Shown in pieces: positions 43,857 to 55,279 of a DNA stretch of 64,000 nt. Position 1 is the stretch's first letter. Each line of letters starts with the position of its first letter. This DNA is from Pleodorina starrii. Lineage: Eukaryota; Chlorophyta; Chlorophyceae; Chlamydomonadales; Volvocaceae. Location of the stretch: the NCBI GenBank assembly GCA_030267565.1, contig BRXU01000012.1:1734501-1798500 (forward strand), given 5' to 3'. A program made the position numbers and the translations under genes. The notes below the pieces were generated by a model. It saw only the letters and a program-made list of their open reading frames with translations. It was not told the origin of the DNA and did no database searches.

Positions 43857-45099
43857 CGCTCCCCGCCGCCGCATCGACGCACGACACCGCGGCGCCGGCC
43901 CTGAACGTCCCACTTACTGCGGCCCCGCCTCCTGCATGCGGGGTGGCTCCTGCAGCGGGCCGCTGCCCGCCGCCGCCACCGCCGCCACCACCGGGTTGCG
44001 GAGCCGCTGCCGCCTGCTGCGCCACCAGCCAGCTGCTCCCCGCGGATTGCGATGGGGTCTGCAGCGCCAGGTGCGCCGCCAGCTGCAGCGGTGCAAAGGC
44101 CCGCTGGGACTGGGGCTGCAGCGCCGCCTGCGGCGCCGCCGCCGCCGCTGCCGCTGCCGCCGGTGCCGGGGCCGGCGAGGCGTCCAGATGGACCTCCAGG
44201 TCCGGGGGCACACCCCAGCCGGGCACGTTCACGATAGCGAACGGCACCGAGGATGACGACGCCGCCGCCGCCGGGCCGCACTCGTGCGGTTCCAGCGGCC
44301 GCTCGCTGCCGCAGCTGAGGGGGGTGGGGGTCTGGGCCATGCCGCCGCCGCTGATGTTGGCGGCGGCGGCGAAGGGGCCGCTGCCCGAGGGCGGCCCCAG
44401 GGCGGTGAGCTGCGGCAGGCCCTGCTGGCTGGTGCCGGGGCTGTGGATGCGGCAGGACGACGTGAAGCGAGAAATCTCGAGCGCCCGGATGACGGGGCCG
44501 CTCAGGCTGCCGGTGCCGGTGCCGATCAGGCTGCCGCTGCCGCTGGCGGTCTGTGGGAGGTCGCAGCCGGACGCGGAGTCCAGGACCCTCAGGTGGCGGG
44601 AGTGCTGCGGGGGTGGTACCGTCCAGTTGGCCGGGTCCGTGGGGGTGGGAACCGGAGGACAGGTGCCGGGTGCTGCGGCTGCGAGACCAGGAGGGGACCG
44701 GAGGGACGGGGTGTGCTGTTGTGTGGCGTAAAGATGCTGCTGCTGCTGCTTCTGCTGCTTTGGGTTTTGCTGCACGGCCGCCGCCGGCTGCTGCTGCGCC
44801 GCCGCTCCAGCCAGCGCCGCCGCCCAATGGTGTTGATGTTGATGTTGATGTTGGCGCTGGTGGAGCTGCTGGTGCTGCAGGTGGGGTGACAGCTGCTGGA
44901 CGTGGTGTTGCTGTTGCTGGACCGGCTGCTGCACGGGGCCCTGCGGCTGCTGCTGTTGAGGTTGCTGCTGCTGCGCCGCCATCGGCGGCGGCGCGTGAGC
45001 GAGCGGCGTGTACAGGGGCTCCGGGGGGCCCAGCTCCGCCACATCCAGCAGTCGGAGGTTCCTCGAGTCTGCCAGCAGCTCGTCCACCCCCTGCCACAT
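40443..45099 (-). CDS. glutamine-rich protein with C-terminal RAMA domain
   Basis: Exons 42754-45099 (from the Met at 45099), 41558-41906, 40951-41057, 40443-40559; about 972 codons, all joins in frame. The first exon is one long open frame rich in Gln, Ala, Pro, Ser and His, as in transcriptional coactivators, beginning 'MWQGVDELLADSRNLRLLDV'. The last three exons form a RAMA-like domain: 'LADVIRFNLIPPGLHQLLVG', 'DVTVHADGRIECAFGGFRSV', 'CDGWQEVKLNGVRLDEL'. RAMA domains accompany restriction or adenine-methylase systems and the nuclear protein MPND, and are thought to contact modified DNA. The frame is also open upstream of 45099 to 45285 without a Met, and a CAG lies just before the Met, so an upstream exon is possible. 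A nuclear role is inferred. Confidence 0.7.
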
Positions 45100-47410
45100 G
45101 TCTGGCGTGGGAGCAGGCTGTTCCGGAGCAATGGCGCTCAGACAGCGAGGCACCGCGGCGTTCCTGCGACACCGAAGACGAGTACGGAGAGTAATTCCTC
45201 CGCCAGGGGCGGCCTTGCTGCGAGCAGGGCGCTCTTTTACAACAACGGGTAATCGCCGATGGTTGTTAGCCGTCAAATCGCGCACCTGCTCTGCGGCTTA
45301 AGCGCGACAGGGCGCCCGCGACTAAAATCGGGGGCTGGCTCGCTGGTAAAATGGAGGCCGCCAAAACTGGCGGAAAGCTCCTCAGGATACATAGTCTGAT
45401 GGATATCCGAGTCAACACCGTACTCGGCAAATGCCCGCCTGAAGAGATTGTCACGAAGCGAGGCGTGACAAATGAGTTAATGCGCTCTGACGAGCAGCCG
45501 ACCTCAGACGGACCCGGGCAAACCTCATCGCAGAACGGCAACTTACTTCCGAGAATGTTGACTGCTTGAAGTCGGGCCCTGATGGACCAAGGCCGGTGCG
45601 CTTTGGGCTCCGTTGTCGGTGGAGACACTCTCTGCGGGCCGGCCCGTCCAGGGACCCCAGCCCAGGGATTCTCCATCATCCCATGGCTGAGTCCGAAATA
45701 CTTCACACAGCCGAACGGGACGCCCTGTAAAATGGGCCCGAGGCTCCATCCGGTGCTCGTTGGCACCTCGTTCCGGGAGTGCAGGCACGTGGGACGTATG
45801 CTATCCTATTTGCTACGTAAAGGCATTGCTGCGTTTGTATCCACGGTTGCAGGCCTCCTCCGACATGATTGTACCGCGCGGGTATAGCTGATAAAGACAC
45901 CCCCGTGCTGCCGTGCGCCACCCTAACGTTTGCGGGAAAGCTCACCGAATCTTGAACTACTTGTACCGTTAAGGCCGCTTGTTAAAAGTGCTAAATTGCT
46001 ACTATTTGTTGTCGACCATTTGTCGAATACGGCAACTACACGTCCCAAGGCCATGTACGCGTCGATCGCCAAACCTGTGACCCTGTATCTTAGAGGGTTG
46101 CTCGTGATACAAGGAGCCGTAAATTCTCCATGCGTGCTCAGCTGAGGCTGTTGGTAATATTTTTTTCGTAGTGCTCGCCCCGTCACACCGTCAGGCCACT
46201 CTTCCCGGCCCCGGTCTAGAGTCTGTGCAGTGGAAGCCATTCTGGCAAGAATGCACATATGCTATATTTCATGTGCCCATTGTAGGCCTTGTCAGGTGCG
46301 CTGGACGTTGACACGGTTCAGTTAAACGACGGGAACGACGGGTAACGAAGTTGTCCAACCGCTTAACCGGCCGGGGCCGCTGCGGATGTTGGTGGAAGCG
46401 CAACAGGAAGTCTCGTATCCGCGGAGCACGGGCAGGTTCATGGAATCTCGGAAAAGGTGGTGGTGCAGTCTGCTGCTGGCTGCTTCCTGACAGGCAGCCC
46501 GCGCCGCTCCCACGCCAGCACAGCGCGTGCCACAACCAGCCGCCTTCTTCCTGACGACCTGACAGGCGCGACACGCCTAGGGCCGCCGGTGGCAGCAGCA
46601 TTTCTGCCTGAGATCCGCGAGTCGTGCAGTCTCGAGTCATTCGGCAATGAAACGCCGGTTAAGCGATGAGTGCTCGTTACAGCAGCAGAGGATCGGCAGC
46701 CGCGGTGTGTCTGTCAGCCACGCTCTATGAATGAACCGTTTTACCAGTGGATCCAGGCATGCAACCAAACGGATCACCCATTGGCGCATGCCGCCCCTGG
46801 CACTGCTGCGGCTGAAGCCCAAACCGCCGGAAAGCAGTGTAGTGAGCACGGCCTGGCGTGCAGCGGGTGCGGAGGCGGAGATGGCAGCCGCCAAGGGGGT
46901 CTGCGGCTCAGGGCTGGCTTTAAGAGCCTTTGTTCCTTCTCCTTGGACAGGAGCCGTCCGCGTTTCAGGGAGTCAGGCTCTTCTTATGGGGAGGGGAGGG
47001 GACGGGAGGGGAGAAGTGGTCAATGCGAGCCGCAGGGAGGGGACGTGCGATGCCCCCGTTTGTGAACGGCGTTGCCAGAGTGGGCATCTCCGTGGGGGTC
47101 GTACTTTTGCTCTGCCCCGGGCTACTCGTCGATCACCATCTCGCGGTCCATGAGCCTCCTGGCTCGTCTGGGCCTTACGAGCTCTCGAGCTTGTTATACA
47201 TAATATACATTAATACATCGATCACCATTCTTGACCCGTGTCCAGTCCTATTCGGCCGACGAACTGCAGAACGGAGTCAGTTGCCCACGTGACACGTCTA
47301 TAGGTTCGGTCCATAGGTTCGGGCCGAATACTACCGTATACCATAGGTTCCTAGTATTCGGGCCACATGCCTCAGAATCAGGCGGCCGGTGAAGAGCAGT
47401 AAAATAGACA
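45100..47410. other. interval without recognised genes
   Basis: Probable promoter of the RAMA gene near 45.1-45.3 kb. Open frames on both strands at 45266-45887 and 46731-47153 match no family I know and lack splice or codon support. Confidence 0.4.
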
Positions 47411-47417
47411 TACCGGT

Positions 47418-48202
47418 CAGGAGGGGGGGGAAGAAATAATTTTTTGCAGTATGCCTACTTTTTAGGTCGGCCGACCCCTGACCACCACCCACCCCCACCA
47501 CCCAACCCCCTTTTTGGAATTTCGTGTACGACACGTGCTTTTCGGGTGCTTTACGCATAGTTATATCCGTTTTCGCCTTTAAAGACATAGCAGCGATGTC
47601 CTAGCGACAGAAACGGACCGCCCGGAAAGTTTTCCCTGCTGTACGTCCCTTGGGGTCGACAAATGCCGCGGCCTTGGCCTTGGCGTCCTGCTTAGCTGCT
47701 CGTTGGCCGAGGCATTTCTCTACGTGCCGGTTAAAGTTTTCGTCGTTGTCCGGCGGGAAGTCCTTGGCGCACGCAGGGCAGCAACGTTCAAGTTGCACGA
47801 CCGAGTCGGTCTGCCTGCTGGTTGTTGCTTCGCTAGTAGATGGTTGTGAGCTCTGCAGCAAGCTGCTAGTGCACTGAGACCTTGTCTGCACCATGGTGAG
47901 ATGGCATTGCCCGCCAACTCGGTATATTAATGGCCTGTCTTACTGTAAAATGTGCGGAATTGATAGAACTAGGTATCAGGCAGCTGTTTTCGTTGAAATA
48001 AAGTCGAAATTCGCTTTCAGAAAAAAGTTGGAACTTTTTTGACCGCCCCGAGACCACCACCCCCACCCACCCTCAGGAGACCCCCTCAAAAGTGGGGTTT
48101 CTAAGTGAATTTGGGATCTTTAACGTGTATTTTATTCATAATTCAACATTTGGGAACGGGTTGGGGCATACTGTCAAAAGTTATTTTCTTCCCCCCCTCC
48201 TG
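47418..48202 (-). mobile_element. 785-bp terminal-inverted-repeat DNA element carrying a zinc-finger ORF
   Basis: Ends are CAGGAGGGGGG-AAGAAA and its complement TTTCTT-CCCCCCTCCTG. Inverted similarity extends about 45 bases to GCAGTATGCC / GGGGCATACTGTC. TACCGGT occurs directly on both sides (47411-47417, 48203-48209) as a 7-base target duplication. CAGG-type ends recall hAT elements, but those duplicate 8 bases. Its only ORF is at 47601-47894. Confidence 0.7.
47601..47894 (-). CDS. small zinc-finger protein within the inverted-repeat element
   Basis: 97 codons from an ATG at 47894. After a Ser/Thr-rich start ('MVQTRSQCTSS') comes 'CCPACAKDFP...FNRHVEKCLGQR', a C-x2-C...H-x3-C finger with Phe before the His, similar in spacing to the finger at the end of the Ty3 gag here. 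The C-terminus is Lys/Arg-rich and suited to DNA binding or nuclear entry. No transposase motif. Being the sole ORF inside a small element, it may be a captured exon or a truncated transposase N-terminus. Confidence 0.55.
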   Translation of the reverse strand: MVQTRSQCTSSLLQSSQPSTSEATTSRQTDSVVQLERCCPACAKDFPPDNDENFNRHVEKCLGQRAAKQDAKAKAAAFVDPKGRTAGKTFRAVRFCR

Positions 48203-48209
48203 TACCGGT

Positions 48210-48489
48210 ATATGGAATATGGTCCAGGGTCGTCGCCAGTGTCCACGCAGGCCCACGGGTCGCGCGATGTTGTACACGAAGTGATCAACAAGATGGCGAC
48301 TACAAATGGGAGCGACGCTCTCAACTATAAAGATTGCATCATGACTACGGCACCATTGCAAAAGGTAAATATTTCGAAGCCACTGCAAGCCCCGTTTGGC
48401 TTGTCGAGTGTCTCTCAGGGGTCTCTCGTAGCTCTAGGAATTCCGGTGGCCCGTTTCTGTGGAACCCAGAAGTCAATAAAACCTTGCAT
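48210..48489. other. spacer between two mobile elements
   Basis: Nothing recognised. Confidence 0.4.
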
Positions 48490-48804
48490 TTAAGCTGTTG
48501 TTGTAGACAAGGGGTTGGTGTCGGCTTCCTTGAAGCCGGAAAAAAGGGCGGGGCCCCACTAAATCCGTACGGGTTAAGTTGAGTGCTAGGGCAGCGAGGG
48601 CGTGAAGTGTGAGAGTGTCGACATTCCTGCTGATAGACAGCCAGAGCTTTTTCCCGAAATGCCTGCTAGCCGAGTCGTTAGCAAGGCCTGCCGGCGCCGC
48701 GCGAAGCGCGTCATCCCGTCGGGTGCATGAGCGCATGTGCGCATCGACCGAAATACGGCATTTCCAAAGCGAGCGGCGAGGGCATCAACTGTGAGAGTGT
48801 CGAC

Positions 48805-48870
48805 ATTGTTGGAGAATTGGCTCACTGCCATACTGGCGCCAGTATGGCAGTGAGCCAATTCTCCAACAAT
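48805..48870. repeat. perfect 66-bp palindrome
   Basis: The left arm ATTGTTGGAGAATTGGCTCA... and the right arm are exactly complementary for 33 bases each around a GGCGCC centre (48835-48840), with no spacer. Confidence 0.95.
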
Positions 48871-49056
48871 ACGTGCGTTCTCTTGAGCCATGTGTGGAAC
48901 CCGAGGTGCGGGTTCGATTCCTGGTGGGAGCGGGGTCTCCTAGCCAGAAGACTGGGTCCGAGCGCGGTGCGCTGCCCAGTATGATGGGAGGATTGGGCTC
49001 GCCTGGCGTCAGGGCACTGGTCACCAGGGAGGTGGCCGGGTACGTTGCCTCAGAGA
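48871..49056 (+). mobile_element. tRNA-like (SINE-like) insert between palindromes
   Basis: Contains GGTTCGATTCC (48911-48921), a Pol III B-box, inside a sequence absent from copy A of repeat X. A-box assignment is unclear and no duplication was identified, since palindromic arms flank it on both sides. Confidence 0.45.
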
Positions 49057-49092
49057 GCTCACTGCCATACTGGCGCCAGTATGGCAGTGAGC
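49057..49092. repeat. 36-bp palindrome, second copy of the 66-bp palindrome core
   Basis: Same GGCGCC centre and right arm as 48805-48870; the left arm is shortened (the right side continues as GCCAATTCTCCAAC). Confidence 0.9.
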
Positions 49093-49792
49093 CAATTCTC
49101 CAACAGACATTCCTGCTGATAGGCAGCCAGAGCTTTATATCTGAAATGCCTGCGGCTTCAGCAATCCGACCCATGTTTAGCATCGCGCGCCTGTGCAACT
49201 CTTCCGGCCAGCGCATTGGCTGAAGTTACATGACAGTAGACATGGAGTGTATGGAGTGTATCATTCACACATCACGCAGGCTGACTTGCCAATAGAAGGA
49301 CAGCGGAACTGTTTGCGAGGGTTGCGACGAAGTGCAGTTGCCGACGAGAGTGCACAGGCTTCGCTACTGAGGTATTCGCCGTAAAGGAGGCTTGACTGCT
49401 TTAACATTAGGACAGGGAACGTAGAAGTCCATCCCCTAGGTTGCCGACTGGACTTGTTGGGCGGCCCGCAGAAGACCGCTGCATCGTGCGTGCATTGGCG
49501 GCTTGGCGTCCAACAACCAGCAGTTGGCCCCTCATGGTTTGCTCCTTGCAACCTCTGTAATAGTAGTATGCGTCAAGACGATCGGACCGGCAAGCAGAGC
49601 TGCTGTGGTGTGGTCGCGGCTTGCGGGAATAATGTTCGCAATGCACACATAGTTTGTTTCCGAAACGAAGATTCATTTCACGCCGTCATGTCAGAATTTC
49701 ACGTTAAGGAACGATGAATCTTCTGGAATGAATTATAGGCCGAGAGGTGTTGGTTTGACCTCGGCCAAATCCTGCAGCCATTTATTTTGCAG

Positions 49793-52507
49793 TATTATCT
49801 CGCCCGTGCTGTCCGTGTGACTGCTGACTCACGATGGCAAGCGTCCATACCCGAGGGCCCTGCGGCAGGACGCCCTGGACGGTTGGTCTTCAACGACGAA
49901 TCGGACGCCGATGACGACGCTCAGAGCATGGGGATAGAAGGGCTGTTAGGATCGACATTCTTCGACGCAATCGGCGATGGGCGCGACCTGCTGAGTCATA
50001 CCGGGGCCATTGAGATGGTAATCGATGCGCTCCGACCAACCCCGGGCGATTACATCCTGGCCCTCGTCACAGAGCTGTGCCCGCTGGTGAGCCGTCAGCG
50101 CACCCACCCTTTTTGTTACGCCTTGGGACGCCGGTGTGCCTAATCAGGCGACGCACGCCCGGGTCGCGCCGGATCGCGCCTGCTGGGCAGCCTCTGCATC
50201 CCATTACATCCCCCCCCGCCCCCTGATTGCTGCGCCCAGACCACCCACAAGTCTGCGCACCCGCAGGGCCGCTCACCACTTCTCTCACCCAAAATTCCTC
50301 GTAAGTTGTTTCCCCCCCCCCCCCTTTCAAAAAAACGCGTTTCACAGGGCGACGTGGGGCGAGCCATTGCCCGTGGCTGCTTCAGCGGCGTCTCTGCGGA
50401 GGGCGGCCGCCCGCCCGCGTGCCCGTGTGCGCGCCGGCGCCTGCTCGCCACGCGCGCCGCACTGAGCACAGCTCGTGAGGTGGCTCTGGGGCTGCAGCAC
50501 CTGCACCTGCGCGGAGCCTGGCACGGCAACCTGCGGCCCTCTCAGGTGCTGCTGGTGGAGTCCCCGTCGGACCCCCGGGGCTTCATGGCGAAGGTGCGGC
50601 GAAGGCCCTGGGAGGTCAAGGGAGGACAATGACACGGGTGCACGGCTGGCCGAACCTGACAATGGTAAGGGTGTGAAACCTACCGGGGGGCGGCACGGCA
50701 GGTGGGCGACGCTGTGCTGCTTACGCGGGGATGCTCACGTGGTCGCGTATGTCGAACAGTACGATAGACAGGTTCCGGAGCCAGCCAGGGAGTGACCTGG
50801 GAGTGCTCCCGGCGCGAGCTCAACCTGAAGCGTTCGTTTCGTTTCGTTCGTCTGTGCTCCAAATGTCCGTCAGTCAGTCAGACTGGCCCGATACTTCCCA
50901 GCCACCAACGGCGAGCACTTCATCCGCCCACTCCCGCCCCCCGAACGAGGCCGAAAGCTGCTTTCGTGCTGTCCTGGGGGCGTCTCACGAACGGTGCACA
51001 ACACAAATACCGCCTCCGGGTTCCCGCACCCATCATTGCGTGCCGTACTACTGCCGTACTGCCCCATGTACTGACATCACATGTATATATACAGATCGCT
51101 GACGCCGGACTGGGGACCCGCCACACCCCGATCGAGTCTCTGCGGATTCCCCACGTCCGAGCCGCGCCAGCCACGGATCGCTCAGCCACGCTTCAGCTCG
51201 ACGGCGGCACTTGGGCTGCCACCACCACCACCACCGCCGCCGCCGCCGCCGCCAGCGAGGCCCCCAGCACTTCCCCGCCGTCACCGCCGCCCTCGCCACC
51301 ATTGTTGACGCCGCTGTGCGCCTACACCGCGCCCGAGGTGCTCCTCCACGCGCGCCGCCAGAACCTCGGCGGCTTTGGCAGCGGCGGACGGCCCCTGGCG
51401 CTCGGCGTCTCGCAGGGGCAGAGTCAGAGGCAGAGGCAGGCCGCAGACGGTGAGAGTGAGCTCCGCGGAGCCACACCAGCCAGCCTGCCTGCCTGCCTGA
51501 GAGAGAGAGAGAGAGAGAGTTGCCTGACCACCCTCGTCTGCCTCGCACCCGCACCTCATCTGCCCCCGGTCCCTTCGCCCACCATCTTCGCCCCCGCCAC
51601 CCCCCTCCCCCCTCCAGTGTACGCATTCGGCTGCCTGCTCTTCGAGCTGCTCACCTCAAGACCACCACCCCCACCGGATGCGACAAACCTCGGGGGCGGC
51701 CGGCAGCAGACCGCGCCCGCGCCCGCGCCTGCGGCAGACACGGGAGCGCAAGTGGCGGTGCGCGGCTGCCCGGCCAGCGGGCCGCCGCCGCCGCCGCTGC
51801 ACTGGCCGCCGGACGTCCACCCTGCTCTGCGCCAGCTGTGCAGACGCTGCCTCAGCGCCGACCCACGGGTCCGTCCCGCCTTGGCCGCCGTGCTCAGGGA
51901 GCTGGACGCCATTGAGGTGGAGCTGCGCAGCAAAGCGCGAGCAAACCGCAGCGGAGGTGGAGGAGGCGGCGGAGGCGGGGGCGGAGGAGGAGCCGCCAGC
52001 GGCGGCGGCGGCGGCTGTGGCAGCAGCGTCTCCGCCGATGAGCCGCGGGTGAGGAGGTCGGGTGCGGAGCTGCAGCGGCATGGCGCCGCGGCGGCGTATG
52101 TGCGCGCCGGCGGCGGCGCGCCGGCGGCGGATGCGTTGCGGTGCGATGACGACGGCGGTAGCGGCGGCGGCGGCGGTGGTGGCGCATGCGTGACGATGCT
52201 GACGGCGACGATGGCGGTCGCGGAGCCGCCGTCGCCGTCGTCGGGCCCACTGCACGCGTACCAACACGACTACGAATGCGAGCTGTACGGCTGCCTGTCA
52301 CAGGCGGCCGGCGGGTCGCGATTCACGGTGGCGGGCGAGGCGGAGGCGGAGGCGGCGCCCTGGGATGACCCTTGCCCGCTGGTGGGGCTTGTGGACGAGT
52401 TGGACTTGCTGGGTTCAGACAGCTTTTCCGGAGACAGACAAGCGGGCTCCGGCTCCGGCTGCGGCTGGGTGCGGGAGGGAGTGCGTTTCCAGTGGTGTGG
52501 CTTGTAG
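49793..52507 (+). CDS. protein kinase-like protein, C-terminal part (probable pseudokinase)
   Basis: Exons 49793-50086, 50348-50593, 51095-51449, 51618-52507; joins keep frame. Kinase features in order: hinge 'LALVTELCPLGDVGRAI', helix E and catalytic loop 'GLQHLHLRGAWHGNLRPSQVLL' (HRD replaced by HGN at 50522-50530), DFG replaced by DAG ('KIADAGLG'), APE as 'YTAPEVLL', helix F 'DVYAFGCLLFELL' split across exons 3 and 4, and 'CRRCLSADPRVRPALAAVL'. It resembles the TKL-type kinases abundant in volvocine algae. Lys-Pro-x-x-Asn of the loop is also altered (RPSQ). The N-lobe (glycine loop, VAIK) is not present upstream, where repeat X abuts the first exon. A Gly/Ala-rich tail of unknown role ends at 52507; an alternative splice donor lies at TGG|GTGCGG near 52470. 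Confidence 0.75.
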
Positions 52508-55279
52508 GGAGAAGGTCGCTGATGGCTTTAGGTGGAGCGGTCGCATGGCTGGGCTCGGATGGGGGCTTGCCGGGGGGGGGAACGGCCCCGACTGTGCGGT
52601 AAGAGGGGCAGAGGGAAGGGGCAATGGTTGTGCCCCGAGCTCTGGCGTCTGTCCCCCCCCCCCCCGTGTCTGTGCATGTGTGAGAATGTGTGCATTGGGG
52701 GGTAAAAAGAAGATACCGCAGCGAAGATGGAGCCGGACCCGGAACCCAGCAAAACTTACCGAACATACCTGTGGAGGACCCCTCTCCCCGCTCCGGGCAA
52801 TGCCGCGGGTAACACTTGAACTGGCACGCATGCGCACACGCATGCACGCACGCACGCACGAGCATCTCCCGCACGTCATACAAGTATGCACATCCGCGTT
52901 TTCTTTTCTTTTTTGTTTCGAAGTGCCAGGCTTTTGGGCTACTTCGCCCGCGATAGTGTCAGTGACAGTGTCAGGTGCGGACTGCTCTCCAAGCGGCGAC
53001 CAGTGGCGTTTGGGTTCCGCTCATCCAGGGCACCGCATAGGGTGCATACCTCAGCCGAGCGCCTGCGTGGCCTCGCGCTTCTTTCCGCACAGGGCGGCTT
53101 CCCTCTCCCCCCCCCCGTTTGCATTTTTTACACGCATCGCCAGCGCACCGCATCGCAGGATGTGGGTGCAGGACATCGGGTTTTTTTTCATTTTTTACGT
53201 CGCGCCAGCGTGCCCTCCCATTCATCGCACTCATCGCACTGATCGCCCTGCCCCCCCCCGGCTTCCCCCCTCCCCCACACACCGTTCACGAGCTCCGGCC
53301 TACGGTATACGTGGATACCCCCCCCGGTCGTCCCGCGTTGTACAAAGACGCTGCGCTGCCATCAGCGCACGAGGCCATCCAAGCCTAGTCGTCCGCACCC
53401 ACCGCACTTCCAAGCCCGCCCCCGAGCGCGTGGCGTGCGCCAAGGCCGCCGGCGCTGCCTTGGCGGGCGGGCCATTCAACCGCAAACGACTCGACCACCC
53501 GGGTCAGCACTCAGCACACGCAGGGGCCGATTCTCGGATCACGCCCCTGGACCCTGACCCCACCATCTCGCGCAGCGTCCGCTCCGTTCTCGGCAGAGGC
53601 GCCGCCCGCCCGCCCGCCCGCCTGGGGACCCCGAAACGGCATTTCCCCTGGGAAGAGAAGGGGTCAAGGATGGCCGTCTTGGAAGCCTGGGCGGGATGGA
53701 AGCGGCCGCAAATGAGACCCCTCCAGAACCTTCCTTCCCCTCTCCAGCCGCAAACCCTAAAACCACCCTAAAACCCACAACGCAGCAAGCGGCCGCACTC
53801 CCCGGCGCGCACACACACACACAACTGCCACGCCCCGCTTGCCCGCCCCTTTCCTCCCCGCCTCCGGCCTATTCATGAACAGCGCCTCCCCTTCCAAAGG
53901 GCCATGGCTTCCAAAGGGCTACCGTATCTGTCCTTCAGATCCAAAGCCTCCTCCTACATCGGGGAGCTGCCACTGCCACTGCACCGCTGCACCGCCACCG
54001 GTGCTCGCAGCCACCACCGGTGCTCCACCGAAGAAGCGGCGCCCGCTGCAGTAGCCGCGCAGCAGACACGGTGGTAGGGTCTAGGGCGGTGTGTCGCAGA
54101 GGGGAAAGTCCAGGACGGCTGCTGGCAGTCAAGAAGCCCAGGCCGCATCGCATGTTCACATCACCCGACAACACATCACCCGACAACACACGCACGCACG
54201 CACACCCACACGCCTCTTGTCGCTTTGCTCGTCTTGTCGCTTTGCTCGAGTGAGGGCGCCGAGTGTCCTCCCCCAACATAGTCACGACCACAGACCGCGT
54301 GCAGTGCACAATACGGTACCTCCGGGGCGAATACAGACAAAATGGGATCGCGGCCGCAGCCGAGCAAAGCGCCACCACCTCCTCCTCCTCCTCCTCCTCC
54401 TCCTCCTCCTATGTTCTCCCTCTCACCTCTGTGTCGCTGCTGTCCCACCGCTTCTGCTCCTCGCCCAACCCCGCCGCCAGAACACGCACCGGCGGGCGTC
54501 CCACGTCGCTCTACACCCGTCCGTCCATCCGTTCGTCCGTCCGCCTGCCTCAATCTACGACATACACGTGCTTGTTCGTTCTATTATGGTATGCAGGTAC
54601 GAAACGGTAGCTCCACAGGCACAGGGGCACGTGGCAAGCCGCGAGCGGCTGCCGCTGCTGCCACTGCCACTGCTGCTGCTGCCACAAGGGCTGTGCTGTG
54701 CCGCCGCGGGCCTGCCCGCCGGCCGTTGGCCTCACGCCACGCCACGCTACGCCACGCGAGCAGGGCGGGGCGGGGCGGGGCGGAGCGGGGCCGGTCAGGG
54801 CGGAGGTGCCCCGTCACTTAGGCCCTCCGCGACCTACCTACCGACCGACCGACTGAGGGGGCGCCGAGACTGTGGCTGGTCGGCGGGTCACCCCAGCATC
54901 CCACCACCCCCGCCTCCACCTCCTCCTCAGCACACCGCCTCCGAGTTGATTCCCGTCACCCCGCCTCCGGCCCCCGCCTGCCCCCCCTGGCCCTGCCCCT
55001 GCCCCGAGAGCGAAGCCTTCATTGGAGGGGAGGAGAGGGGAGGGGCGGAGAGAGGAGGCGGCCTCTGTCGCTGACGGCCGGCCCTTCCCGCCCCGGACCC
55101 CACACCCCCCTCCTCACCCTACCCCCCTTCCTCCTCACGCGCTCCCCCCTCCCAGCGCCTTCCCCCTCCTCCTCCCAGCGGCCCTCCCTCCCTCCCCGCC
55201 TGCCTCCCTCCCTGCCTTCCCTCCCTCCCCTGCCTCCCTCTCCTCACCCCCCTGCCTCCCTCTCCTCCCCATCAGCCCA
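52508..55279. other. intergenic region between convergent kinase and IFT139 genes
   Basis: Contains module A (52701) and an inverted module B (53284), G/C tracts, a (CTC)n run at 54378-54410 and (CCCT)-like runs at 55150-55265. No conserved coding sequence recognised. Confidence 0.5.

Larger units (their letters stand above)
48490..49785. mobile_element. repeat 'X' (copy B), inverted relative to copy A and itself interrupted
   Basis: Matches the reverse complement of 6980-7700 in two blocks: 48500-48660 (GGTTGGTGTCGGCTTCC, GCCAGAGCTTT) and 49105-49770 (ATGCCTGCGGCTTCAGCAAT through ATAGGCCGAGAGGTGTTGG). Between them are a partial duplication of the first block, two palindromes and a tRNA-like insert. 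A - strand frame (49407-49676, 'SACRSDRLDAYYYY', 'LVVGRQAANA') is partly conserved with copy A. It ends directly before the kinase exon at 49793. Confidence 0.65.

Noticed and set aside
42647..45172. 841-codon open frame in the alternative - strand frame, and long + strand frames over the same region
   Set aside because: Shadow of the Gln-rich RAMA gene: CAG/GCG-rich DNA stays open in several frames; only the frame at 42754-45099 joins in phase to the conserved RAMA exons.
45266..45887. overlapping ORFs on both strands as a gene
   Set aside because: No recognisable motif and no codon or splice evidence favouring either strand.
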